A stretch of 64,000 nt of DNA. It comes from an uncultured Methanobrevibacter sp. (lineage in GTDB: Archaea > Methanobacteriota > Methanobacteria > Methanobacteriales > Methanobacteriaceae). Every line of letters starts with the position of its first letter. The stretch's first letter is position 1. The notes below the pieces were generated by a model, which was not told the origin of the DNA, did not search any database, and saw only the letters and a list, made by a program, of their open reading frames with translations. The position numbers and the translations under genes are program-made. Below are positions 43,385 through 51,991 of the stretch, piece by piece. The DNA lies in assembly GCF_934746965.1 (NCBI RefSeq), contig NZ_CAKVFS010000005.1, positions 124,001 to 188,000 on the forward strand, read 5' to 3'.

Positions 43385-43948
43385 CTAAATGTTTGTAAAT
43401 TTGCTAACTGGAAATACTTCTTTAATCCACATTAATATATTGTTTTTATGGATAATCATATATTCTCTAGCTAACATATCTTCAGTAGTTTCAAATAACT
43501 CTTTTAATCTGTCATTTGGTTTTTCAATATAAATTTTATTAATTTCTCTTCTAGATTCGATTTTATAATTTTTTAAAATTCTACCAATTGGTATGTCTGC
43601 TCTAACTAAGTCACAGCAGATTTCATCGGTTAATCGTTCTAGTGGGATATAAGATAATGCATAAATTAAATTTTCATCATCTTTATGCATTATAACTTCC
43701 CTATAATTAATTTGAGCACCTTTATTAACATTAATTAAATCGCTGATTTCATCATTTGCAGTATCAAAATGTTGTTCTAATGTACTTAATGTAATCTTAC
43801 CATATAACACATCTAAAATAGCTGTAATTGATCCATCTGTGGTTAATAAGATTTTTTGAGTATTTGAAAAATTTTTTGTGTAATTTTCTTCTACTTTATT
43901 TATTTTTTCAATAAGGCGTTTATTAGCCTCATTTTTTTCAATAGTCAT
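43385..43948 (-). CDS. chorismate pyruvate-lyase family protein (DUF98)
   Basis: A 187-residue protein of the chorismate lyase-like family, whose characterised mycobacterial member Rv2949c turns chorismate into 4-hydroxybenzoate. Motifs visible are ILLTTDGSITAILDVLYG (about 33-50), SYIPLERLTDEI and DIPIGRILKNYKIESRREI. In a methanogen 4-hydroxybenzoate could feed methanopterin synthesis; this is inference. The start ATG 43948 is set by AGTGA upstream; an in-frame start at 44008 would overlap the homoaconitase gene. It lies eight bases after that gene and eleven before fen, so the genes are likely co-transcribed. Confidence 0.83.
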   Translation of the reverse strand: MTIEKNEANKRLIEKINKVEENYTKNFSNTQKILLTTDGSITAILDVLYGKITLSTLEQHFDTANDEISDLINVNKGAQINYREVIMHKDDENLIYALSYIPLERLTDEICCDLVRADIPIGRILKNYKIESRREINKIYIEKPNDRLKELFETTEDMLAREYMIIHKNNILMWIKEVFPVSKFTNI

Positions 43949-43955
43949 TTTTTCA

Positions 43956-45209
43956 CTATAAATCTTTAGGATTTGTAATAACTCCTTCAATAGCTGAAGC
44001 AGCAACAACCTTTGAATTAGCTAGATATACGAAAGATTTTGGATCTCCCATTCTTCCTTTGAAATTTCTATTTGTTGTTGAAATACAGGTTTCTCCTTCA
44101 GATAATACTCCCATATGTCCACCAAGGCATGGTCCACATCCAGGGTTACAAATAATAGCCCCTGCATCTATAAAAGTATCAATGTATCCTTTATGAATTG
44201 CTTGTTTATAAATTTCAACTGATGCTGGAAGAATTAGTAATCTAGTATCCTTATTAATTTCATTATCTTTTAAGATTTCATAAGCATCTTTTAAATCAGA
44301 TAATCTACCATTAGTACAGGAACCTATTAAACATTGGTCTACAGCAGTTCCTTCAACTTTGGAAATATTTTTAACATTGTCCACATCGTTAGGACATGCA
44401 ATTTGAGGTTCCATATCATTTATGTCAAAGTGCATTTCTTTTTTATAGGTGCTGTCTTTATCGGATTTAACAATATTTAATTCATTTTTGTTTTTTCCAG
44501 TTCTTTGAGAAACATATCGTATAACTTCCTCATTGGGTTCCATTATACCATTTTTAGCTCCCATTTCAATAGCCATATTACAGATTGTAGCTCTGCCTTC
44601 CACACCCATTTTTTCGATAGTTTCTCCACAGAATTCTGCAGTCTGGTAAGTAGCTCCAGCTATTCCTACTTCTCCGATAATTTTTAAAATAATATCTTTT
44701 GGAGCAGTGTATGGATTTAATTCTCCAGTAACTTCCATTTTAATAGCTTCTGGAACCATAAACCAGGTTTTTCCTGTAGCATATACCATTGCTAAGTCAG
44801 TAGCACCCATTCCAGTTGAAAATGCTCCATATGCTCCATATGTGCATGTATGTGAGTCTGCACCTACAATAACTTTCCCTGGTTCAACTAGTCCTTTTTC
44901 AGGAAGTACTTGGTGGCAAATTCCATCACCATGTATGTAATTTTTAGTAATGTTCTGTTCTTTTATAAAATTTCTACATACTTTTTGGAATTCTGCAGAT
45001 CCGATAGTATTTGCAGGAACGTTGTGATCAAATACAATTGCGATTTTTTCATTATCCCAAACTTTATTGGCTACTTTTTCAAAGGTTTTTATAGCTGGTG
45101 GAGATGTTCCGTCATGAGACATAGCTAAGTCAACAGGGATTTCAATAATTTCTCCAGGTGTAACTTCTTTACCTGCTTTGGCAGATAATATTTTTTCTGT
45201 AATATTCAC
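43956..45209 (-). CDS. aksD: homoaconitase / isopropylmalate isomerase large subunit
   Basis: A 417-residue [4Fe-4S] dehydratase of the LeuC/HacA type. Visible are the substrate segment AMSHDGTSPPA, VIVGADSHTCTYGA, the first cluster cysteine in CLIGSCTNGRLSDL and the pair in CNPGCGPCLGGHMG. With the homocitrate synthase-like gene just upstream it most likely extends the 2-oxoacid chain for coenzyme B (AksD), though leucine synthesis (LeuC) is the alternative. The small subunit is not in this window. I start at GTG 45209 (MNITEKILSAKAG), preceded by AGGTGA at five bases; an in-frame GTG at 45218 overlaps that site. Confidence 0.87.
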   Translation of the reverse strand: MNITEKILSAKAGKEVTPGEIIEIPVDLAMSHDGTSPPAIKTFEKVANKVWDNEKIAIVFDHNVPANTIGSAEFQKVCRNFIKEQNITKNYIHGDGICHQVLPEKGLVEPGKVIVGADSHTCTYGAYGAFSTGMGATDLAMVYATGKTWFMVPEAIKMEVTGELNPYTAPKDIILKIIGEVGIAGATYQTAEFCGETIEKMGVEGRATICNMAIEMGAKNGIMEPNEEVIRYVSQRTGKNKNELNIVKSDKDSTYKKEMHFDINDMEPQIACPNDVDNVKNISKVEGTAVDQCLIGSCTNGRLSDLKDAYEILKDNEINKDTRLLILPASVEIYKQAIHKGYIDTFIDAGAIICNPGCGPCLGGHMGVLSEGETCISTTNRNFKGRMGDPKSFVYLANSKVVAASAIEGVITNPKDL

Positions 45210-45218
45210 TATTGTCAC

Positions 45219-46391
45219 CTATTCATTTTTGTAATTGCAACTTTTTACAATTTCTTTGAATACTTCGTCGTTAATGTAGGTTCCTTCTTCTCTGCTTTTT
45301 TTAACTTTTTTAACAATTTCAATAAGTGTATCATCACTTATATCTAGGTTACATTCATTTAATTTAGCTTTTACAGCTCTACATCCTGAATGTTTACCTA
45401 AAACTAATTGTCTTTTTTGTCCTACTAATTCTGGAACATATGGTTCGTAACATAATGGTTCTTCAATAACTGCATCAACATGGATTCCGGATTCATGTCT
45501 AAATACATTATTTCCTACAACTGGTTTATTGTAGGGAATAGGTAATCCACTAGCTTTAGATACAATTTCAGATAATTCTTTAATATGTTTTGTTTTAAAT
45601 CCTAAATCTTTTCCATATAATAATTTAAGACTCATGATTACTTCTTCGAGAGATGCATTTCCTGCACGTTCTCCAATACCATTTACAGTTGTTGATATTC
45701 CGTTAGCTCCAGCTAAAACACCAGCTATTGAATTTACAACAGCTAATCCAAAATCGTTATGACAATGTAGGGCAATATTTATATTAACATCTTTTTTAAG
45801 TTCAGTCACTAAATATGTAATTCCTTGGGGAGTTATAGCTCCAGTAGTATCTGCTATATGTACTCTGTCAGCACCATAACTTTCAGCTTTATTATATATT
45901 CTTTTTAAGAAGTCCAAATCAGTTCTAGTTGCATCTTCTGCAGAAAATGCAACAAATAATCCGTGGTCTTTAGCGTATTCGATTGCATTCATACAAGTGT
46001 TCAATGCTTCTTGACGTCCAATATGCATTTTATGTTCTAAATGAATATCAGAAGTCCCCATAAATGTAATGACTCCGTCAACATCACAGTCTAGGGCAGC
46101 ATTAATATCTTCTTTTTTGGTTCTAGCTAAAGAGAGAATCTGTGCATCAAGACCCTCAGAAGTGATGGCTTTCACGGATTCCTGTTCTTTTTTGGATACT
46201 ATTGGAAAACCTGCTTCAATTTGTTTAATTTTAATTTCATCTAGTTTTTTAGCAATTTCTAATTTTTCTTCTGGACTAAAACAAACTCCAGGAGTTTGTT
46301 CTCCATCTCTTAAAGTTGTATCATATATTGTAATGTCATCTGGAAAATTTAATTCCGGTTCTTTATTATAATGACTGATATAATATTGCAA
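45219..46391 (-). CDS. aksA: homocitrate synthase AksA (coenzyme B synthesis)
   Basis: A 390-residue acyltransferase of the LeuA/NifV family. The signature YDTTLRDGEQTPGVCFSPEEK (first part, about 23-33) and the metal site HCHNDFGLAV with AGANGISTTVNGIGERAGN are clear. The lack of a C-terminal leucine-binding regulatory domain (the protein has 390 residues instead of about 500) favours AksA or NifV over isopropylmalate synthase. AksA condenses 2-oxoglutarate and acetyl-CoA and then longer homologues toward the heptanoyl chain of coenzyme B. It is immediately followed by the homoaconitase gene. Confidence 0.9.
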   Translation of the reverse strand: MQYYISHYNKEPELNFPDDITIYDTTLRDGEQTPGVCFSPEEKLEIAKKLDEIKIKQIEAGFPIVSKKEQESVKAITSEGLDAQILSLARTKKEDINAALDCDVDGVITFMGTSDIHLEHKMHIGRQEALNTCMNAIEYAKDHGLFVAFSAEDATRTDLDFLKRIYNKAESYGADRVHIADTTGAITPQGITYLVTELKKDVNINIALHCHNDFGLAVVNSIAGVLAGANGISTTVNGIGERAGNASLEEVIMSLKLLYGKDLGFKTKHIKELSEIVSKASGLPIPYNKPVVGNNVFRHESGIHVDAVIEEPLCYEPYVPELVGQKRQLVLGKHSGCRAVKAKLNECNLDISDDTLIEIVKKVKKSREEGTYINDEVFKEIVKSCNYKNE

Positions 46392-46444
46392 ATAATCACT
46401 TCTCTTTAATTATATTTAATAATTATTAATTGTAGTATGTTCTA

Positions 46445-46984
46445 TTATAAATTTTCTAAAAGTTCTAAATAGGATGTTCTTTCAAAACCATCAGTTATGT
46501 CAAGTTGTTTAAACATTTCAAATATACTATTTTGAGCTTCATTATAGTCGCTTCCATCTTCAAGGCCTATTTCAATTTCCATATATGGGCTTAGTCCTTC
46601 AATATCATCTAAACTGATTTCAAAGTTTTTATAGGAGTAATATTCACGATTTTTTCGAACGGTTCTAACTTTTTTAAAACCGATGTGTTCGAAGGTTTTT
46701 GCACATTTTTCGCTGTCTTCAATCTCAAACTCTATTTCTTCACGCGTTTTACTTTTTGAATCAATTTTAGCTCCTTTATATGTGATAAATATATGTTTCT
46801 CTTTTCCTTGTTTGGTTGTTCTTATTCTTAGTGCTTCGTCTGTTTTAGCAAAATCTACAATTGGGCTGTTGAAATAAATATCTTCTTGAAACTCTTCTTT
46901 TGTTTTAATAGCTCCAATTTTATCTAATTTTTGTCTCATATCTTCAAAATTATCAATTTTAGCTTTTACTTCAACTTCTATCAT
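46445..46984 (-). CDS. CYTH-domain protein (CyaB-like)
   Basis: A 179-residue CYTH/triphosphate-tunnel protein of the class IV adenylate cyclase-like type. The N-terminal strand MIEVEVKAKI carries the ExExK motif; later strands have alternating charged residues (EALRIRTTKQGKEKHIFITYKG, first part; REEIEFEIED; EISLDDIEGLSPYMEIEIG). Archaeal members may hydrolyse triphosphates such as thiamine triphosphate or tripolyphosphate; cyclase activity is not implied. AAGGTCTGATTAAA precedes the ATG. Stands alone, divergent from the TBP gene. Confidence 0.87.
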   Translation of the reverse strand: MIEVEVKAKIDNFEDMRQKLDKIGAIKTKEEFQEDIYFNSPIVDFAKTDEALRIRTTKQGKEKHIFITYKGAKIDSKSKTREEIEFEIEDSEKCAKTFEHIGFKKVRTVRKNREYYSYKNFEISLDDIEGLSPYMEIEIGLEDGSDYNEAQNSIFEMFKQLDITDGFERTSYLELLENL

Positions 46985-47148
46985 TTTAATCAGACCTTAT
47001 ATAATTTTGATTTATGTATATTTTTGATTTTAATTTATAAATAAACATAAGTTTATATACTATTTAAATAAAATAGTTAATTAGTAAAAATTTAATGATT
47101 TTAAATCTTTACTGATACTCATTTTAATAATTAATTGGAGGTTTTAAA

Positions 47149-47694
47149 TTGACCGATGTTGATATAAAAATTGAAAACATTGTGGCTTCTGCAAGCATAG
47201 GGAAAGATATAGTTTTAACTGAAGTTTCCGAAGCTTTAGAAGGGGTTAATTTTAATCGTGAACAGTTTCCAGGATTAGTTTTTAAACTTAAAGATCCTAA
47301 AACAGCAGCATTAATTTTCAGCTCTGGTAAGCTTGTTTGTACTGGGGCAAAGTCTATAGATGACTCAAAGTTAGCTATTAAAAAGACTGTTGATTTAATG
47401 AGGACTATCGATACTGAAATTCCTCATGAATTCGAAATTAAAATTCAAAACATTGTGGCTTCTGCTAATTTAGAATCCACATTAAATTTAGAAGCAGTAG
47501 CTTTAGAACTTGAGGACACTGAATATGAACCTGAACAATTCCCAGGTTTAGTATACAGATTATCTGATCCGAAAGTTGTTTTATTATTATTTGGTTCTGG
47601 TAAAGTTGTTTGTACTGGAGCTAAAACACGTAGTGACGCTAAATTAGGTGTCGAAAGAGCTTACGATAGATTAAGTGAGCTAGATTTAATATAA
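47149..47694 (+). CDS. tbp: TATA-box-binding protein
   Basis: A 181-residue TBP, two direct repeats of about 90 residues (KIENIVASASIG near residue 6 and KIQNIVASANLE near residue 97) forming the DNA-binding saddle. Each half has the motif FPGL(V)(F/Y)(K/R)L followed by FGSGK(V/L)VCTGAK. It recruits TFB and RNA polymerase to all promoters. The start is TTG at 47149 with TGGAGG eight bases upstream. The next gene begins 12 bases after its stop. Confidence 0.96.
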   Translation: MTDVDIKIENIVASASIGKDIVLTEVSEALEGVNFNREQFPGLVFKLKDPKTAALIFSSGKLVCTGAKSIDDSKLAIKKTVDLMRTIDTEIPHEFEIKIQNIVASANLESTLNLEAVALELEDTEYEPEQFPGLVYRLSDPKVVLLLFGSGKVVCTGAKTRSDAKLGVERAYDRLSELDLI

Positions 47695-47706
47695 TTGGTG
47701 GTATGA

Positions 47707-49278
47707 TTGATTAAACTCGTAGTATTTGACTTAGATAACGTTATTATTGATGGAGAAGCAATTGATGAGATAGGGAAATTAGCAAATGTTGAAGATGAAA
47801 TAGCTGAAATTACTGAAAAAGCTATGCAAGGAGAAATCGACTTTGAAACTTCTATTAAAGACAGGGTTAAACTTCTTGAAGGAACTTCTGTAGAAGAAAT
47901 TCAAAAAGTTGCTGATGAACTTCCATTAATGGCTGGTGCTGAAGAAACCATTGCACGTTTAAAAGAAGAAGGATTAGATGTAGCTATTATTAGTGGTAGT
48001 TTTGACATTGTTGCACAAGCAGTTAAAGACAAACTTGGGCTTGATAATGTTTACACAAATAGTTTCACTGTTGAAGATGGTAAATTAACTGGTGAAGTAA
48101 CTGGACCTTTAGTATCTGGTTCTAAATTAGATGTATTAAAAGAACATATTGAAGGTAATGACACTTCTTTAGAAGAAGTTGTTGCAGTTGGAGATGGAGC
48201 TAACGACATTTCCATGATTGAATCAGCTGGTGTTGGAATTGCTTTCAATGCAAAAGATTCTGTTAAAGAAACAGCTGATATTGTAGTAGATGAAAAAGAC
48301 TTAACCAAAGTCTTAGACGAAATTGTTAATCAATTATCCACTGATGTTGCTGAAGATAGCGAAACTGAACAAGTAGAAGAATCTACTGAAGAAGCTGAAA
48401 AACCTAAAGACAACGGTCTTCCTGAATCTGATTTTGTTTTAGCTGACACTATGGAAGGTGTAAAAAAACAAAAAGATGAAAAAGAAGCTGAAATAGCTAA
48501 AGTTGCTGATGAAAGGGAAGAATTCAACAAAATAGCTAAAGAACAACGTAAAATCCGTGATGAATTAAATGCATCATTAAAAGAAAACTTAAACAAAGCT
48601 ATTGAATTCAGAAACGAACGTAACGAAATCAATAAACAAGTTGAAGCAGCTAAAAAAGCACGTAATGAAGCTAATAATAAAATTAGAAACTTAGAATGGT
48701 CTTCTGGTAAACGTGACAAAATTAAAATAGAAAATGAGATTAAAAAGATTGATAAAATCATTGAAACTCGTGTTTTAGATATTAAAAAAGAAAATCAACT
48801 TGTTAAAAATGCAAATGATTTAAGAAAACAATTAATGGAAATTCATGAAGATGAATCTGTTAAAGATGAAGCACAAGATCTCAAAAAATTATCTGAAGAT
48901 GAACACGAAAAAGTTATTGCATTTTCTGAAAAAGCTCAAGCAGCTCATGAAGAAATGCTTAAATTCTTCAGAAAAACTGATGATATTAGAACTGCAGCTG
49001 ATGAAGCTCATAAAAAGTTCATCGAAGCTCGTAAAAATGCTTCTGCAAAACATGAAGAATTCAAATCCATTTTAAGCGATATTCATGTTATCAACAAAAA
49101 ATTAGGTTCTAACAGACCTAGAAAAAGAAGATCCAATACTAATAAATCTTCTTCATCTTCTGGTAACAAAAATCGTGAAGAAAAAGAAAGAGCTGAAGAA
49201 ATCTTTGATAAATTCAAACATGGTGGAAAATTATCTACTGAAGAGCTCTTACTTTTACAAAAATATAATATTAATTAA
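47707..49278 (+). CDS. phosphoserine phosphatase-like HAD domain fused to long coiled coil
   Basis: A 523-residue two-part protein. Residues 1-215 are a HAD-type SerB-like phosphatase: motif I is FDLDNVIIDGE with D8 and D10, motif II AIISGSF, and motif III/IV GDGANDISMIESAG. Residues about 240-460 are charged heptads, a long coiled coil with many Lys and Glu (KIRDELNASLKENLNKAIEF). The end is basic, then Ser-rich (RPRKRRSNTNKSSSSSG). The extension resembles the archaeal coiled-coil proteins of COG1340, often separate genes. The start is TTG 47707 after GGTGGTATGA. Phosphatase substrate, and whether it makes serine, are not proven. Confidence 0.85.
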   Translation: MIKLVVFDLDNVIIDGEAIDEIGKLANVEDEIAEITEKAMQGEIDFETSIKDRVKLLEGTSVEEIQKVADELPLMAGAEETIARLKEEGLDVAIISGSFDIVAQAVKDKLGLDNVYTNSFTVEDGKLTGEVTGPLVSGSKLDVLKEHIEGNDTSLEEVVAVGDGANDISMIESAGVGIAFNAKDSVKETADIVVDEKDLTKVLDEIVNQLSTDVAEDSETEQVEESTEEAEKPKDNGLPESDFVLADTMEGVKKQKDEKEAEIAKVADEREEFNKIAKEQRKIRDELNASLKENLNKAIEFRNERNEINKQVEAAKKARNEANNKIRNLEWSSGKRDKIKIENEIKKIDKIIETRVLDIKKENQLVKNANDLRKQLMEIHEDESVKDEAQDLKKLSEDEHEKVIAFSEKAQAAHEEMLKFFRKTDDIRTAADEAHKKFIEARKNASAKHEEFKSILSDIHVINKKLGSNRPRKRRSNTNKSSSSSGNKNREEKERAEEIFDKFKHGGKLSTEELLLLQKYNIN

Positions 49279-49317
49279 GTAATTTAATCAAATTACTTTA
49301 ATTTTTATTTATTTTTT
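49277..49317 (+). terminator. terminator after the phosphatase-coiled-coil gene
   Basis: AAGTAATTT (49277-49285) and AAATTACTT (49290-49298) form a 9-bp stem with a four-base loop, followed by T-rich sequence. Confidence 0.6.
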
Positions 49318-49333
49318 CTTTTAAGGTAATATC

Positions 49334-49483
49334 ATGTCTAATGAAGAAAAAATTGAAACTTGTTTTTTATGTGGTAAGAAGTTTGATATGAATAAGTCAG
49401 AACTTGCTTATTATAGGTATGATAAATATCCGATTTGTGATTATTGTGCTGAATTCTACAGTTTTTACAGAGAGGATTTATAA
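49334..49483 (+). CDS. 49-residue zinc-ribbon protein
   Basis: A short gene starting MSNEEKIETCFLCGKKFDMN and ending YSFYREDL. It has two cysteine pairs, CFLC (10-13) and CDYC about 22 residues later, so it probably binds one zinc. AAGGTAATATC precedes the ATG. It lies 55 bases after the phosphatase gene. Such mini zinc ribbons are common in methanogens and have no assigned role. The ribosome site, codon usage and spaced CxxC pairs make it credible despite its size. Confidence 0.72.
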   Translation: MSNEEKIETCFLCGKKFDMNKSELAYYRYDKYPICDYCAEFYSFYREDL

Positions 49484-49638
49484 TTATTTTTAATTGATTT
49501 TATCTTATTTTTTAAAAATTTAAAAAATTAATTTTCTTTTTAATGGAAATATTTTTATATGATTAATTATTTTAAATATTAAATCAGTAATTTACAAATT
49601 TTTAAAATTTAAAAATTTAAAAAAATGGTACAGGTACA

Positions 49639-51789
49639 ATGAATGAAGTAATAATTTGCGAAAAACCAAAATCTGCAGAAAAAATAGCTAAAGCATTGTC
49701 TTCTAAAGCTAAAAAGAATGTATATAATAAAAAAGTTAAATACTGGACATTAGAAAGAGATGGTAAGGATATAACTGTATTATCTGCTGTAGGGCATTTA
49801 TATTCTTTAACTCCTGATGATTCTAAGGAAAAAGTTTATTTTGATTTACATTGGGCGCCTTTATTTGAAATTGATAAAAAAAGTAAAAATTATACAAAAG
49901 ATTATGTGAGAGCTATTAAGAAGTATGCTAAAGATGCAGATAATTATATTCATGCATGCGATTATGATATAGAAGGAACATTAATTGGTTATCATGCATT
50001 GAAATATGGTTGTGGAGAAGAGGCATTAAGCAAAGCTTCAAGAATGAAATTTTCAACTTTGACTAAAAAAGATATTGTTGAAGCATATGAAAATAGAATA
50101 CCTATTGACCAGCACCAAGTAGATAGTGGTGTTGCTAGACATATTTTAGATTTTTATTTTGGTGTAAACATATCAAAAGCTTTAATGAAATCTGTAAGTG
50201 TAGCTAAAAAAAGATTTTTAAAGTTATCTGCAGGAAGAGTTCAAACTCCGACTTTATCTATCTTAGTTGATCGTGAAAAAGAAATTAAAAAATTTGTACC
50301 TGAACCATACTGGTTAATTAAAGCATTACTTATAGATGAAATTGAAGCAGATCATGTTGATGGAAAAATATTTGATAAAACACGTGCTGAAGAGATTTTT
50401 GCAAACTGTGAAAATAAAGATGCTATTGTTGATAAGATTAGATTGTCTAATTCAACTACAAAACCTCCAGTACCATTTAATTTAGGTGGTTTGCAATCTG
50501 AAGCATATAATGTATTTGGTTTTTCTCCTAAAAAAACTCAAACAATAGCTCAAAGTCTTTATACTGCAGGATATACTTCTTATCCTCGTACTTCATCTCA
50601 AAAATTACCTGAAAGTTTAGATTTTAAAAATATACTTTTACAATTATCTAAAAACACTGAATTTAAACCACATATTCAGGCTCTTCCAGCTAAATTAAAA
50701 CCTAATGAAGGTAAAAAGGAAGATGCTGCTCACCCAGCTATACATCCAACTGGTATTTTACCTGATAAATTAGATAAGGATGAATTAAAAATATATCAGT
50801 TAATTGTTTATAGATTTATTTCAGTGTTCTTTGAAGCAGCTACTTTTGGAACAATGAGTACTATACTTGATATTGGTGGAGAAAACTTCAAATTTAGACG
50901 TAGAAGAGTTACTCATAAAGGTTGGTTAGAACATTATCCATTTAAAAAAATAGATAATGAAAAATTCCCTGAAGTTAAAGAAGGAGATTCTCTTGTTGTT
51001 AATGAAATTCTTTCAGAAGAAAAAGAAACTAAACCTCCAGCAAGATATAATCAAGCTTCTTTAATTAAAGAACTTGAAAAAAGGGAACTTGGAACTAAAG
51101 CTACTCGTGCAGATATTATTGATAAATTATATGATAGAAAATATATATCTGGAAATAAAATTGAAGTTAATCAACTTGGTGAGAACATAATTGATACTTT
51201 AAGTGAATATTGTTCTAATTTAACAAGTGAAGAATTAACTCGTGATTTTGAAAATAAACTTGAAGGTATAGATAAGGATAAAGCTACTCGTGAAAGTGTT
51301 GTAAGTGAGGGTGAAAAAGAAGTTAAAGTTATTTTAGGAGATATTGATAAAAATAAAGTTAAAATTGGTTCACAAATTTATGATGCTTATCAGCAAAGTA
51401 ATATTGTTGGTAAATGTAAATGTGGTGGAAATTTAGTTAAAAAATATTCTCCTAAAAATAAAAGTAATTTTGTGGGATGTTCTAATTATCCTGATTGTAA
51501 AGTGACTTACTCTATTCCTAAAGGAGTCAACTTCTTAAAGAAAACCTGTAAAACCTGCGGATTACCTATGATTTCTTTTGGTAAGCCACGTCAACACGCA
51601 TGTCTTGATCCTAATTGTGGTAAGGAGAATACTAAGCCTCGTGAAATGGAAGTAGTGGGGATTTGCCCTAATTGTGGTAAAGAATTGATTAAAAGGTCTG
51701 GCAGGTATGGTGAATTTGTGGGATGTAGAGGTTTTCCAAAATGTCGCTTTACTTGTTCTTTAGATGAGCTAAAAGATAAAGTCCAATAG
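49639..51789 (+). CDS. topA: DNA topoisomerase I
   Basis: A 716-residue type IA topoisomerase, which relaxes negative supercoils through a tyrosine-linked break. The Toprim domain is at the N-terminus (CEKPKSAEKIAKAL and HACDYDIEG). The catalytic tyrosine lies in AGYTSYPRTSSQKLP (about 312-326). At the C-terminus are zinc-finger modules: CKCGGNLV...GCSNYPDC, CKTCGLPM...CLDPNC and CPNCGKEL...GCRGFPKC. The ATG follows a weak GGTAC site. A terminator hairpin ends the gene. Confidence 0.95.
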   Translation: MNEVIICEKPKSAEKIAKALSSKAKKNVYNKKVKYWTLERDGKDITVLSAVGHLYSLTPDDSKEKVYFDLHWAPLFEIDKKSKNYTKDYVRAIKKYAKDADNYIHACDYDIEGTLIGYHALKYGCGEEALSKASRMKFSTLTKKDIVEAYENRIPIDQHQVDSGVARHILDFYFGVNISKALMKSVSVAKKRFLKLSAGRVQTPTLSILVDREKEIKKFVPEPYWLIKALLIDEIEADHVDGKIFDKTRAEEIFANCENKDAIVDKIRLSNSTTKPPVPFNLGGLQSEAYNVFGFSPKKTQTIAQSLYTAGYTSYPRTSSQKLPESLDFKNILLQLSKNTEFKPHIQALPAKLKPNEGKKEDAAHPAIHPTGILPDKLDKDELKIYQLIVYRFISVFFEAATFGTMSTILDIGGENFKFRRRRVTHKGWLEHYPFKKIDNEKFPEVKEGDSLVVNEILSEEKETKPPARYNQASLIKELEKRELGTKATRADIIDKLYDRKYISGNKIEVNQLGENIIDTLSEYCSNLTSEELTRDFENKLEGIDKDKATRESVVSEGEKEVKVILGDIDKNKVKIGSQIYDAYQQSNIVGKCKCGGNLVKKYSPKNKSNFVGCSNYPDCKVTYSIPKGVNFLKKTCKTCGLPMISFGKPRQHACLDPNCGKENTKPREMEVVGICPNCGKELIKRSGRYGEFVGCRGFPKCRFTCSLDELKDKVQ

Positions 51790-51816
51790 ACTTTATTTTT
51801 TCTAATTTTTTTTTAA
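51776..51816 (+). terminator. terminator of topA
   Basis: ATAAAGTC (51776-51783) and GACTTTAT (51789-51796) form an 8-bp stem, followed by a T-rich run. Confidence 0.65.
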
Positions 51817-51991
51817 ATGCATAATATTTAATAATGTTAAAAATAATAGATATAAATTAATAAAAGTATTGATGGTTTTTGCCCAAAATATTTTTATTTC
51901 TTTAACATTCTTATAATTTTAAATAAGTTTTATAAATGAATCTGATTGATGTGATTTACGTCATGTTGATTAGATAATATCGAGGATTTTG

